64,000 nt of DNA from Sulfuritalea sp. (GTDB lineage: Bacteria; Pseudomonadota; Gammaproteobacteria; Burkholderiales; Rhodocyclaceae), in the NCBI GenBank assembly GCA_016710465.1, contig JADJVS010000014.1, positions 62,001-126,000 on the forward strand. Reading direction: 5' to 3'. How positions within the stretch are numbered: position 1 is the stretch's first letter; the number at the start of each line of letters is the position of its first letter. Below, in pieces: positions 50,566 to 59,120 of this stretch. The translations under genes and the position numbers were made by a program. The notes under the pieces are model-generated. The model was given only the letters and a program-made list of their open reading frames with translations. It made no database searches and was not told where the DNA came from.

Positions 50566-51356
50566 GAGGTTTTCGGAAGCTGGTAGGCCATGCCCGTGCG
50601 GGAAGCCGCTCTAAGTGTGACCGGCTCGAAGAATTCACCGATTTTCTTGTCACCGTAGGGAGTGAACACTCCTTTGAAGCGGCAATTCATGGTCCAGCGG
50701 GTCTCCGGTTCTTCATTTATTCGGTTGCCGTGGGGGAGCGCCTGATCGAAAACAAGCACTTCCCCATAACGCACCTCTAGCCAGCGAACATCGTCTTTGA
50801 TCGCCTGATACAGGGCCTCGCTACTGCCGCCTGTCCGCTCGGTGAATTGACGATCCAATGCCCTGGACTCGTCCGGTGGCAGTAGATACATTGCTTTGGT
50901 ACGATAGCAATCCACCAAAGGCAACCACACTACCACCTCAAAAGGCGAGTCGCCGGACCATGTGTCGGCATGTACCGGCAGCAAGGAGCTGTCATCCCCC
51001 GGAAACTGAATACTCAGGTTCACCCGCAGTTGCATGGCCAGTTCGTTGCTGACCAAAGCCTCCAGATAGGGGCGCGCAACCCGAAAATACATCTCACGGA
51101 ACTCTTCTATTCCGTTGAAGTCCCGGATAATTTTCAGGCGGAACGAATTCAGCTCCGCAACCGGCACGCTCTTGTGAATCTGGTTTAACAAATCCTCAGG
51201 CCGGGCGTCCGCCGCCGCACCCAAGGCATCCCCTATCAAGCGCACGAACTGAGCTCGCATCCAGTCCAGTGCTTCGCGGTCGGCCACCGGGCGAATGACA
51301 TACCCCTGCTGCAAATATTCTTCCGTTAAACGCCGCTCGGCTTCAGTGAGGAACAT
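50562..51356 (-). CDS. Sporadic carbohydrate cluster 2OG-Fe(II) oxygenase
   Basis: 264 residues. Iron ligands appear as HADTW (His129, Asp131) and a distal histidine in ALPHGNR (His209), with Arg220 in ETRWTMNCRF likely binding 2-oxoglutarate. The overall form fits phytanoyl-CoA-dioxygenase-like oxygenases placed in TIGR04324. It should hydroxylate or desaturate a sugar of this cluster with oxygen and 2-oxoglutarate. The two-base gap to the transketolase gene indicates one operon. Family name recalled, not searched. Confidence 0.8.
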   Translation of the reverse strand: MFLTEAERRLTEEYLQQGYVIRPVADREALDWMRAQFVRLIGDALGAAADARPEDLLNQIHKSVPVAELNSFRLKIIRDFNGIEEFREMYFRVARPYLEALVSNELAMQLRVNLSIQFPGDDSSLLPVHADTWSGDSPFEVVVWLPLVDCYRTKAMYLLPPDESRALDRQFTERTGGSSEALYQAIKDDVRWLEVRYGEVLVFDQALPHGNRINEEPETRWTMNCRFKGVFTPYGDKKIGEFFEPVTLRAASRTGMAYQLPKTS

Positions 51357-51358
51357 GG

Positions 51359-52288
51359 TCAGGCCTTGCAGAGCTTGCTGCGCATCGCATCACAAACCGA
51401 TTCGACGGTGATGCCCCAGTGCCCGAGCAGTGAGTCCTGGCTGCCGTACTGGTCAGCAAAGCGATCGGGTATGCCAATCCGTCCAACTTTGGCGGCTTGC
51501 TCCGGCATTTCATCGCTGCAAAACTCCAGCACAGCACTGCCCAGCCCGCCGATGCGTGTGTGCTCCTCAACGGTAACCACGCCCTTTGAGCGAGGCAGCC
51601 AGTGATTGAGGGCAGCTTGGTCAAGTGGCTTGATCGTATGCATATGCAGCACACCGCAAGTCAAGCCTTCATCGCCAAGCCGATCTGCGGCCTGCAGGGC
51701 GATCTGTGTCATCACGCCGGTAGCAATGAACAAGCCGGTACCGGGCGCTCTCATGAGGATGGCTTTACCTATCTCAAAGCCATGGTCCTCGCAACTGACC
51801 ACCGCATCCCCACCTTTGGCAAGGCGGATATAGATGGGATGGGGCCAATCCAAGGTCTTGCTCATGAATCGGCGCATTTCGTCCTTGTCGCAGGGAGCGA
51901 CTACGGCCATGTTGGGCAGCGCTCGCATGATGGCAAAATCTTCAACTGCAAGGTGTGTGGGGCCCAGCGGGGCATATACAGCGCCGCCGCCGTTGGCAAT
52001 GAGGCGTACCGGAAGATCCTGGAGGCACAGGTCCAACGCAACCTGTTCGTAACAACGTCGCGTCAGAAAAGTGGCAATGGTATTCACGTAGGGAATGAAC
52101 CCTTCCATGGCCATCCCCGCCGCCATTCCGATCACGTGTTGCTCGCTGACCCCCTCCATGAAGAATCGCTCGGGCATTTCTTTTTTCATGCCATCGAGCA
52201 CCCCAGAACCCAGGTCGGAGCCGATAAAGACAACGCGGGCATCCATTTTCGCGAGCTGGTGAACCGAATCCAAGGAGACTTTACGCAT
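51359..52288 (-). CDS. Transketolase, C-terminal (pyrimidine-binding plus C-domain) subunit
   Basis: 309 residues. FMEGVSEQHVIGMAAGMAMEG contains the catalytic glutamate that activates thiamine diphosphate; YEQVALDLCL, NGGGAVYAPLGPTH and a C-terminal domain (VTVEEHTRIGGLGSAVLE) follow. Together with the N-terminal subunit upstream it forms a split transketolase, moving a two-carbon ketol unit between sugars. Not the housekeeping enzyme, judging from context and split form. Sixteen bases separate the two genes. Confidence 0.88.
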   Translation of the reverse strand: MRKVSLDSVHQLAKMDARVVFIGSDLGSGVLDGMKKEMPERFFMEGVSEQHVIGMAAGMAMEGFIPYVNTIATFLTRRCYEQVALDLCLQDLPVRLIANGGGAVYAPLGPTHLAVEDFAIMRALPNMAVVAPCDKDEMRRFMSKTLDWPHPIYIRLAKGGDAVVSCEDHGFEIGKAILMRAPGTGLFIATGVMTQIALQAADRLGDEGLTCGVLHMHTIKPLDQAALNHWLPRSKGVVTVEEHTRIGGLGSAVLEFCSDEMPEQAAKVGRIGIPDRFADQYGSQDSLLGHWGITVESVCDAMRSKLCKA

Positions 52289-52303
52289 CGAAACTCTCGC
52301 TCA

Positions 52304-53110
52304 TCAAGCCAAGCAGTGATACATGGAAGCGATCTCGTCGGCGGAAAGTCCAGACTTGTGGTGCCATCCGGCCTTTCCTTCGGCGAAAGGAAAGCCCTTG
52401 CCTTTGACCGTATGACAAATAACCGCCGTTGGCTTTTCGGCGCTGAGGGGCAAGCGGCCGACAAGATCCTCCAGCGCCTCCACGTCGTGGCCATCGACTT
52501 CCTCTACCGCAAAACCGAAACTGCGCCATTTGTCTGCCAGTGGCTCGATGTCGAGAACCTCTCGCGTGGGTCCATAGGACTGCAGTTTGTTGTAGTCGAT
52601 GAAAACCGCCAGATTGGACAACTTGTGTTTCGCGGCCGACATCGCCGCTTCCCAGACCGAGCCCTCGTTGATCTCACCATCGCCAACCACAACGACAACA
52701 CGGTGTTTCTGGCAGCGAATTCTCGCAGCCAGAGCCATGCCAACCCCCATGGGAAGGCCATGACCCAAAGCCCCGGTCGTCGCCTCTATCCCCGGGAATT
52801 TCCTCATCTCCGGGTGACCTCCCAGCCGCGAGTCGGGCTTGCAGAAAGTCGACAGCTCTTCTATAGCAATGAATGCCTTGTCCGCCAGAATTGCGTAGAG
52901 CGCCAAGCAACCATGTCCCTTGCTCAGAATCAGGCGATCACGATCACGCCACATCGGGTTCGCCGGATCGAAGCGAAGGAAGGAGTCGTACAGAACGCGC
53001 AAGATTTCAATCAGCGAGAGCGCAGGGCCGATATGGCCTCTGCGATCCACCTCGATCATCTGCACAACCAGCCGCCGAAGTTCTTTAGAACGTTTATCTA
53101 GATGGCTCAT
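52304..53110 (-). CDS. Transketolase, N-terminal (diphosphate-binding) subunit
   Basis: 268 residues from ATG at 53110, overlapping the HAD-kinase stop (ATGA). VDRRGHIGPALSLIEILRVLY is the entry motif, KGHGCLALYAIL follows, and VVVGDGEINEGSVWEAAMSA is the thiamine-diphosphate motif GDGxxxEG ending near NLAVFIDYNK. It pairs with the downstream subunit. In this setting it may build a branched or lengthened ketose for the sugar-activation enzymes next door. Confidence 0.9.
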   Translation of the reverse strand: MSHLDKRSKELRRLVVQMIEVDRRGHIGPALSLIEILRVLYDSFLRFDPANPMWRDRDRLILSKGHGCLALYAILADKAFIAIEELSTFCKPDSRLGGHPEMRKFPGIEATTGALGHGLPMGVGMALAARIRCQKHRVVVVVGDGEINEGSVWEAAMSAAKHKLSNLAVFIDYNKLQSYGPTREVLDIEPLADKWRSFGFAVEEVDGHDVEALEDLVGRLPLSAEKPTAVICHTVKGKGFPFAEGKAGWHHKSGLSADEIASMYHCLA

Positions 53111-54762
53111 TGGTGACAAATCTCTTCGAATAAACTGCCATAGCTAACGACAATCTCCTGAAGCAGAGCATGTGCCCTCGCTAGCTGGCGGTTAAGTATT
53201 TCCTGCTTGATCTCCCGCTTCGAATCATCTGCAAGGGCACGGCGCTGCCAGACTTCCGGGCGGAAATCATTTAACAGAATCAAACACCAGATCAGCCCGT
53301 ACAAGGGGCTACAAGCAGTCAACCTTGCGAAACATTGTTTCCCATATACGTTCAACGCTCCTTTAAGCCAGAACGACTTCTGCTCTTCGGTCAAACTCAT
53401 ACCTTGATGAAAGATGAAATCGGACATTAACTTGACCGGATCATCCCATCCGAAGTACTCGAAATCAATAAATGCAAGCGATCCATCCGGACGCCTGATC
53501 GCATTGTGAAAACCGAAATCAGAGGGACTCAATGTCTGCCGGGCTCTGTCCAGAGGAGTATCGAAGCCGCCCTCATCAACAGGCCAGCGATCCCGCGCCC
53601 ACTCAAGCAGAGTCCCGAGTGCCGGCAGGAAAGCAGTGGCAATGAAAGCATCCAGTTCAGGGTGGCTCATCCTTGGCAAATCAAAACGGCGAAGCCGGTG
53701 CTTAATTTGAACTTCGATATCTCGCCCACAAATACATGCGGCCGAAGCCGAGCCCAAATCCCGAAAGCTGTCGGAGTTCCTTTTGGCATGGAGATTACCG
53801 AGAAACTCCAAGCTTGATTCCAAGTCCCGCTGGCCAGGAGTCATGACGCGATCCCCATCAACCCAAGCATAAACCCCAATCCCCAGTTCAACGTCTTGCG
53901 CAAACGGCTGCGAGACATGTTTTTCTCCCGAACCGAACATCGCTTTGGTTGCCGTGAATTCCGAGAAAAGCCGATCGTGGTCAGGGTCTACCGGGTAAAT
54001 CTTGAGTCGAATTGCGGATTGCGTCGTCAGTTCTATTCGATAAACGCCGGAATTTCCACCAGCAGAGAACTTCTCAACCGCAACCGCCTCCTGATTCATC
54101 AATTGGCGCGAGATCTGATCTATTTCAGGGATCGTCCATTCGCCATTGATCAATGCATCGATCTGCTGCCAATCAGTGAGCGAGGCCACCGCTTTCTTGT
54201 TGGAGAACCCCGGGTGGGGCTGATTGTAGGCCGGGTCGAAGTGTATGACCTTCAATCCGCCACTGTCGCCCAATACGCAAACAAGTTCAGCCAAGTCGTC
54301 TATAAACCAGTCAAAGGATTGCGTTACGATGTAATCTATTTTTTCGGTCTGGGTGCTTTTGAACACGATTTTTTGAATCAGTTCGTTCTGCCCACCCAGC
54401 AGACCTTGCGCCCCAAGAAAATCGGTAGCCACCTGCCTGAGTGGGACTTTCTCGATATCGCCGTGCCCATATTCGGTTTTGTGGCTGACTACTGTCACGC
54501 TGTGTCCCAGTTGACGACATCGCCAAAGGAATCGCTTGACCCCCGGATAGAGCTTTGCATGTGACTGCACACAGCGCCCATAGGCAAGCCCTTGGAGTCT
54601 CTGCCACGCGAGCTCTCCACTAGGCTGCGATCTCAGGAACTCACGAATTCGAGACTTCGATCGGATGGTTGGAGAAAGAACAACTCGAAGAGACTCAGCT
54701 GCAGCGAGAAACGCCGACTCGTAGTCCACCAATGTGTTATCTAGGTCGATCCCTAGGTTCAT
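53107..54762 (-). CDS. HAD-like domain fused to aminoglycoside/choline-kinase-like domain
   Basis: 551 residues. Residues 1-215 are HAD-like: IDLDNTLVDY (Asp6, Asp8) as motif I, VTVVSHKTEYG in the motif II position, and FIDDLAELVCVLGD near the end. Residues 225-551 resemble the APH/choline kinase fold: SPSDFGFHNAI (Asp415, Asn420) and LAFIDFEYFGWDDP (Asp433), with the phosphate loop region near GGNSGVYRI. Possibly a phosphatase joined to a sugar or choline kinase. Neither substrate is known. Fusion is in one uninterrupted frame. Confidence 0.78.
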   Translation of the reverse strand: MNLGIDLDNTLVDYESAFLAAAESLRVVLSPTIRSKSRIREFLRSQPSGELAWQRLQGLAYGRCVQSHAKLYPGVKRFLWRCRQLGHSVTVVSHKTEYGHGDIEKVPLRQVATDFLGAQGLLGGQNELIQKIVFKSTQTEKIDYIVTQSFDWFIDDLAELVCVLGDSGGLKVIHFDPAYNQPHPGFSNKKAVASLTDWQQIDALINGEWTIPEIDQISRQLMNQEAVAVEKFSAGGNSGVYRIELTTQSAIRLKIYPVDPDHDRLFSEFTATKAMFGSGEKHVSQPFAQDVELGIGVYAWVDGDRVMTPGQRDLESSLEFLGNLHAKRNSDSFRDLGSASAACICGRDIEVQIKHRLRRFDLPRMSHPELDAFIATAFLPALGTLLEWARDRWPVDEGGFDTPLDRARQTLSPSDFGFHNAIRRPDGSLAFIDFEYFGWDDPVKLMSDFIFHQGMSLTEEQKSFWLKGALNVYGKQCFARLTACSPLYGLIWCLILLNDFRPEVWQRRALADDSKREIKQEILNRQLARAHALLQEIVVSYGSLFEEICHQ

Positions 54763-54881
54763 CTGTTCTCAAAAACTCCATTTGGGCTTTTCTGCCCAGC
54801 ACTGCATCCCCAAAACGCTTGAAGCCGAATAGAACCTAGCCTGCGGCGATACCGAATTACGCTTCAAGGTTAAGTTCGCCG
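54763..54881 (-). other. 119-bp spacer with weak hairpin
   Basis: On the minus strand, a 5-bp stem (TGGGC and GCCCA, loop AGAAAA) lies about 20-40 bases before the HAD-kinase start and is followed by a TTTTT run. It could be a weak terminator or attenuator after the nucleotidyltransferase-kinase gene. Otherwise the spacer is featureless. Confidence 0.3.
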
Positions 54882-56405
54882 TCATTTCAATAGCGTACCG
54901 GTATATTTCAATAACGTCGCAGCAGCGATCGGCTCACGATTGCAGACGATTTGCACATCAATCGCGGCGGCGGCGCTACCGAGAAAAGCTGCGACTTCCG
55001 GCAAAAGGCCACGGCCAAGACAGACTCCGGCCAACGAGAGAAAAGCATCGCCGGCTCCGATGCGGTCGACCACTTTTGTCGACAATGCCGGCACCTTGTG
55101 GAAAACGTTGGCGTCTCGGTCGTACATCACTACGCCCTTGGTGCCGCGAGTAACCGCAAGCTGCTTTGCCTGCACCACTCTGCCAACGTGTTCGGCAATG
55201 GATTCTAGGGGATCGTGGCGGTTATGCGCAGCCATGCGCAGCTCGGGTTCGTTGAGGGACGCGAAGTCCGCTCGCGGGTAGCGATGAATAACGTGATAAC
55301 CGCGGTTTCCGCTGTTAATTTGCGTATTGACGGCAAGAAACCGAGCCTTTTCGCACAAAATGGCAATCATGCTTTGAGAAATAAATCCATTGCCGAAATC
55401 TGGGACCATCACGATGTCGTACGCGGCCACATTCGAGGCAAGCCAGCGGCAGACCTTTTCCTCAGCGTCGCCCAACGCAGGATCCTCGCGGAAAAAGTAA
55501 ACCTCGAACATCTTGGCGAGGTCGGCGTCGACAAATCGACGTTTGGTGACCGTCGGCGCATCCTGGAAATAGAAAAAAGCCGGATCGACATTCGGCAACA
55601 GTTTCTCGCGGATGAAAGGCTCGTGGCTATCGAATGTGCCAAGGCCCGTCACGAGCGTGACGCTTTCGGCGAATCCCGCAATGTGGTTCGCAACCGCAAC
55701 CGCACCGCCAGCGAACTGCTCCTCCGAATCATAACGGACCGCGAAGATATTGCCCTTGCCAGTCTGCCCGAGGGGGGTCGCGTAGTGGTACTGGTCGATA
55801 ATTGCATCACCTATTACAAGTACCTTCAAATCAGAAAGAGTTGCAATCTGGCGGTGTATTTCCTTTTCCGGCCAACGGTCGCGAAACTCACGCAGAAACT
55901 CCTTGGTCTCCGGCGGGAAGACATTGAAATGCTCGTTCAGCAGACTACTGGAGCTGAAAGTTATCTCGTCGGTAAAGAAAATATGGCCACCGTGCTTTTC
56001 GACAGCTTCCTGCTCAAGCGCGATATTTCCAGTCAAGTCATCGCTGTGCGAGCGATAGTCGCTTCCCTTGGCGTAAATATTCGGCCGGATTTCATTCAAG
56101 GCATCGACTGCGGATACCGCATGGTTTATGGCAACGAAGTCCACGCATGCAAGGGCCGCCAGATTTTCAGCCCGCAATTGCTCGTGGAATACGGGTCGGC
56201 CCGGTCCTTTATTCACATACGCGTCTGCGGTCACGGTCACTAGCAACACATCGCCTTCCTGCCTGGCTCGCTGCAGATAACGTATGTGTCCTGTATGCAT
56301 AAGGTCGAAGGTACCGTGGCACAGCACCACTCGCTTCCCTTCTGCTCGCAACTTCCGCGATCGCGCGCAAAGGTCGCGCAAACCAAGTATTTTTTGAGTG
56401 CTCAT
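54882..56405 (-). CDS. Bifunctional sugar nucleotidyltransferase-PfkB kinase (HldE-like, domain order reversed)
   Basis: 507 residues. The N-terminal cytidylyltransferase-like domain shows VVLCHGTFDLMHTGHIRYL (GTFDLMHTGH at 31-40) and KGSDYRS. From about residue 190 a ribokinase-fold kinase begins (KVLVIGDAIIDQYHY), ending with VVDRIGAGDAFLS (GAGD at 450-453). E. coli HldE has kinase first and nucleotidyltransferase second, so the order here is opposite. Expected to phosphorylate a heptose-like sugar at C1 and attach a nucleotide. The acceptor sugar is probably the transketolase/isomerase product. Confidence 0.87.
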   Translation of the reverse strand: MSTQKILGLRDLCARSRKLRAEGKRVVLCHGTFDLMHTGHIRYLQRARQEGDVLLVTVTADAYVNKGPGRPVFHEQLRAENLAALACVDFVAINHAVSAVDALNEIRPNIYAKGSDYRSHSDDLTGNIALEQEAVEKHGGHIFFTDEITFSSSSLLNEHFNVFPPETKEFLREFRDRWPEKEIHRQIATLSDLKVLVIGDAIIDQYHYATPLGQTGKGNIFAVRYDSEEQFAGGAVAVANHIAGFAESVTLVTGLGTFDSHEPFIREKLLPNVDPAFFYFQDAPTVTKRRFVDADLAKMFEVYFFREDPALGDAEEKVCRWLASNVAAYDIVMVPDFGNGFISQSMIAILCEKARFLAVNTQINSGNRGYHVIHRYPRADFASLNEPELRMAAHNRHDPLESIAEHVGRVVQAKQLAVTRGTKGVVMYDRDANVFHKVPALSTKVVDRIGAGDAFLSLAGVCLGRGLLPEVAAFLGSAAAAIDVQIVCNREPIAAATLLKYTGTLLK

Positions 56406-56412
56406 GAGCTAG

Positions 56413-57003
56413 TCAGATTCTGTAACCCGCGCCGAAACGGTCGGACAAATTGTGCAGAAAGAATTGATGACCGACTTCTACCAGTCCGTAATCGCTGGAA
56501 TCAAGCCAGATGTTGATATCGCCCAGCGTACGCAACGGGTTGTCCCGAGCAAACCCGCTTAGGGTAATTACTGTCCCCCGGCTATCGACCATCTGAGTCG
56601 CCGCGTTGCGAATGTTCAGTGATCGCCCCGAACTACTAATTGCAATCAGAACATCGCCAGGATTGGCCATCTGCCCGAGCATTCGGGAAAATGCATTCTC
56701 GTAACCGTAGTCATTCGCCATACAGGTCAATAGCGAAGAATCGTGCAGCGTGGTCGCCCGCAACTTCACCACATTGACCAGATCGTTGGCCACATGGGCG
56801 GCTATGGCGGCGCTTCCGCCGTTGCCTATCACATACACGCTTCCGCGATACTCACGTACCTTTGATAGCATTTTCATGACGGCCAATACACCTGAGTCCA
56901 AGTCAAATGCATTTCCATCTCGCCCCGTCAGCTCGCACCGCTCCATCAACTCGGCGAACAGCTTTGTACGGGCGGTGAGGCCCATTTCGACTTTGTCCGG
57001 CAT
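56413..57003 (-). CDS. SIS-domain phosphosugar isomerase (GmhA-like)
   Basis: 196 residues from ATG at 57003. VYVIGNGGSAAIAAHVANDLVN is the GmhA-type sugar-phosphate binding motif; MANDYGYENAFSRML and DVLIAISSSGRSLNI follow, and the end EVGHQFFLHNL carries the C-terminal catalytic histidine. GmhA turns sedoheptulose-7-phosphate into heptose-7-phosphate. Here it sits just before the HldE-like gene (7-base gap), matching the GmhA to HldE path. Confidence 0.88.
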   Translation of the reverse strand: MPDKVEMGLTARTKLFAELMERCELTGRDGNAFDLDSGVLAVMKMLSKVREYRGSVYVIGNGGSAAIAAHVANDLVNVVKLRATTLHDSSLLTCMANDYGYENAFSRMLGQMANPGDVLIAISSSGRSLNIRNAATQMVDSRGTVITLSGFARDNPLRTLGDINIWLDSSDYGLVEVGHQFFLHNLSDRFGAGYRI

Positions 57004-57010
57004 CACTTCT

Positions 57011-57997
57011 CTACTCTCCCAGATAACGAAACCACGTTGCGGTGGCCTGATCGATCGTGTCCGGATTCCAAACCGGTGCATCTCTCCAATCTTCAATTCG
57101 CTCAAGCATCCGGCCCACGCCCTCCTCGAACGAAACGCGGGCCTTCCAACCAAGGAGCTTCTCGATCATTCCTACATCAGCAAATGTGCAATCAGGTTCG
57201 CCCGGACGCTTCGGAATGAATTCGACATCCCCCCCAAGCAGTTCGACCAGCCGATTGACGCTGTAGTGATTGCCGCTGCCGACGTTCATCGCTACTCCAG
57301 AGACAGCTGACTCGGCGGCACAGAGAAATGCATCGGCCACGTCGGAAACGTAGGTAAAGTCCCGCGTTTGCTTGCCATCCCCCACCACGGTAAAAGGTCG
57401 TCGGTTGAGTTTTTGCGCAAGAAATACGCCAAACACCGCACCATAAGCACCACTGGTGCGCGAACGCGTCCCGAAGACGTTGAACAACCGTAACGAGACG
57501 GTCGGCAATTTGTAGACGGCGGACCAATGAAGCGCCAGCTCCTCGCCCATGTGCTTTGTCAACGCATAGGGGTACTGCGGCTTGATGGGTGTTGCCTCCG
57601 GTGTCGGATAGATGTCGGGAATGCCGTAACTCGACGACGATGCGGCATACACGACCCGTTTGACGCCACTCAGCCGTGCGGCCTCAAGCACGTTGAACGT
57701 GCCCGTGACGTTGGTACTGAAGTACTGGGCCGGCATTTCGATGGAGGGTACGATATCCGCCAGGCCCGCCAGATGAAATACCCAATTGATGCCCTCGAAG
57801 CACGGCAACAAAGCAGAAGAATCGCGGATGTCAGCGTCAACGAACTTGAACTTCGAACTGCCTACAACCGCGCGCAGGTTTTCGATACGCCCGGAAGTAA
57901 GGTTATCGACAACGACGACCTCGTGACCGCGAGCAATCAATAGTTCAGTCAGGTGGCTGCCAATAAATCCGGCGCCGCCGGTTACCAATGCTTTCAT
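57011..57997 (-). CDS. NAD-dependent nucleotide-sugar epimerase
   Basis: 328 residues. MKALVTGGAGFIGSHL, VVYAASSSSYG and PYALTKHMGEEL give the cofactor and catalytic motifs; RLFNVFGTRSR and RDFTYVSDVADAFL complete the set. It resembles WbpP/GalE 4-epimerases. It could epimerise UDP-GlcNAc, or the NDP-sugar made by the HldE-like enzyme. The gap to the isomerase gene is seven bases. Confidence 0.85.
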   Translation of the reverse strand: MKALVTGGAGFIGSHLTELLIARGHEVVVVDNLTSGRIENLRAVVGSSKFKFVDADIRDSSALLPCFEGINWVFHLAGLADIVPSIEMPAQYFSTNVTGTFNVLEAARLSGVKRVVYAASSSSYGIPDIYPTPEATPIKPQYPYALTKHMGEELALHWSAVYKLPTVSLRLFNVFGTRSRTSGAYGAVFGVFLAQKLNRRPFTVVGDGKQTRDFTYVSDVADAFLCAAESAVSGVAMNVGSGNHYSVNRLVELLGGDVEFIPKRPGEPDCTFADVGMIEKLLGWKARVSFEEGVGRMLERIEDWRDAPVWNPDTIDQATATWFRYLGE

Positions 57998-58016
57998 AGG
58001 GATTCGAAGAAGATGG

Positions 58017-59120
58017 TTAGATGAAATTCACGTGGTTGACTAGCTTTTCGCGTATCTGAAACAAGTAACGATTGACCTCATCCATTCTGCAGTTCTTGCG
58101 GCACTCCTGGATATTCAAGCCTTTCCTTACGAAATGAAAATTTGCTTCGCGCTTCTCGCCTTCCCAAATGTCCTGAAATGAACGCTCGTTCAGATTGCCG
58201 AATTCAAATCGCTTGTCGAGTAAGTAGGCGCTGCAACCATAAACGGAGCCATCGGCCATGACGTACGCCCAAAAGAACGGCGTGGCATTGCACTTCAAAT
58301 AGCGCTCGCCTTCACTCGCCATATGCTTCTTCATCGTGTTTTCACGAAACACAACGTGGAATCGATCAGTACTTAGTCTTTCCAGAGTATCAGCCATCGC
58401 TAGGTACTTTCCATAGTCGACAGCTTCGTACAGATGGGTTTCGCTGAACAGGTGCTGGGAGTAAGGCTTGACCACAAGGTAGTCAAGCCCGACCTCATCC
58501 CGACACAAGAGCGCCAGGGTTTCCATTTCATCGGCATTTTCCGGCAGCAGCAGCGACTGGGCTCCAAGAGTGCACTTAATGCCGTACTTTCTCTTGAACT
58601 CGACGGCCCGCTTCAGATTCTCAATCACACGACCGAAATCGCGCTCGCGTGTTTGGTGAATTTTCGCATAGGTTGCAGCCGTCCCAGCATTGATGGAAAC
58701 CTTGATCCATGAGGTCAGCGGCAGAGACCGCTCGACAAAGGTCTCGTTTAGCACCGTTGCATTGGTCGTAAAAGCAACATCGATTCCGACCTCCTTCGTT
58801 GCCTTGACGATCTCGTTTATTTTTTTATGCAATAGCGGCTCGCCTTCGCCTGCATACATGATGCTGCGTACACCAAGTCGGCCCATTTCACGCAATCGGT
58901 CCGCGAGGAGATCGGCATTCAGCATCTGGCTTTTATAGCCAATGTAATCGACGGCACAAAAAGTGCACCGATGGTTGCATGCACCCACCGGTGAGACTTC
59001 CATATAAATTGGGTAGACTTTTCTTGCCTTCTCCCATTCCTCTCCAGCCTCAAGAAACTGTGCGACGCGAGAAGGATGGAAAATGAGCTTGTGGCTATCG
59101 ATGCGAAAGAGATCTGCCAT
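58017..59120 (-). CDS. Radical SAM/SPASM-domain protein
   Basis: 367 residues. YMEVSPVGACNHRCTFC gives Cys48, Cys52 and Cys55; IMYAGEGEPLLHK is the GGE-type motif, and a C-terminal set (CNATPFFWAYVMADGSVYGC, CRKNCRMDEV) resembles a SPASM domain. It is similar in plan to the protein at 49088. First gene of the leftward sporadic carbohydrate operon, so its promoter should lie in the intergenic region to the right. Confidence 0.84.
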   Translation of the reverse strand: MADLFRIDSHKLIFHPSRVAQFLEAGEEWEKARKVYPIYMEVSPVGACNHRCTFCAVDYIGYKSQMLNADLLADRLREMGRLGVRSIMYAGEGEPLLHKKINEIVKATKEVGIDVAFTTNATVLNETFVERSLPLTSWIKVSINAGTAATYAKIHQTRERDFGRVIENLKRAVEFKRKYGIKCTLGAQSLLLPENADEMETLALLCRDEVGLDYLVVKPYSQHLFSETHLYEAVDYGKYLAMADTLERLSTDRFHVVFRENTMKKHMASEGERYLKCNATPFFWAYVMADGSVYGCSAYLLDKRFEFGNLNERSFQDIWEGEKREANFHFVRKGLNIQECRKNCRMDEVNRYLFQIREKLVNHVNFI

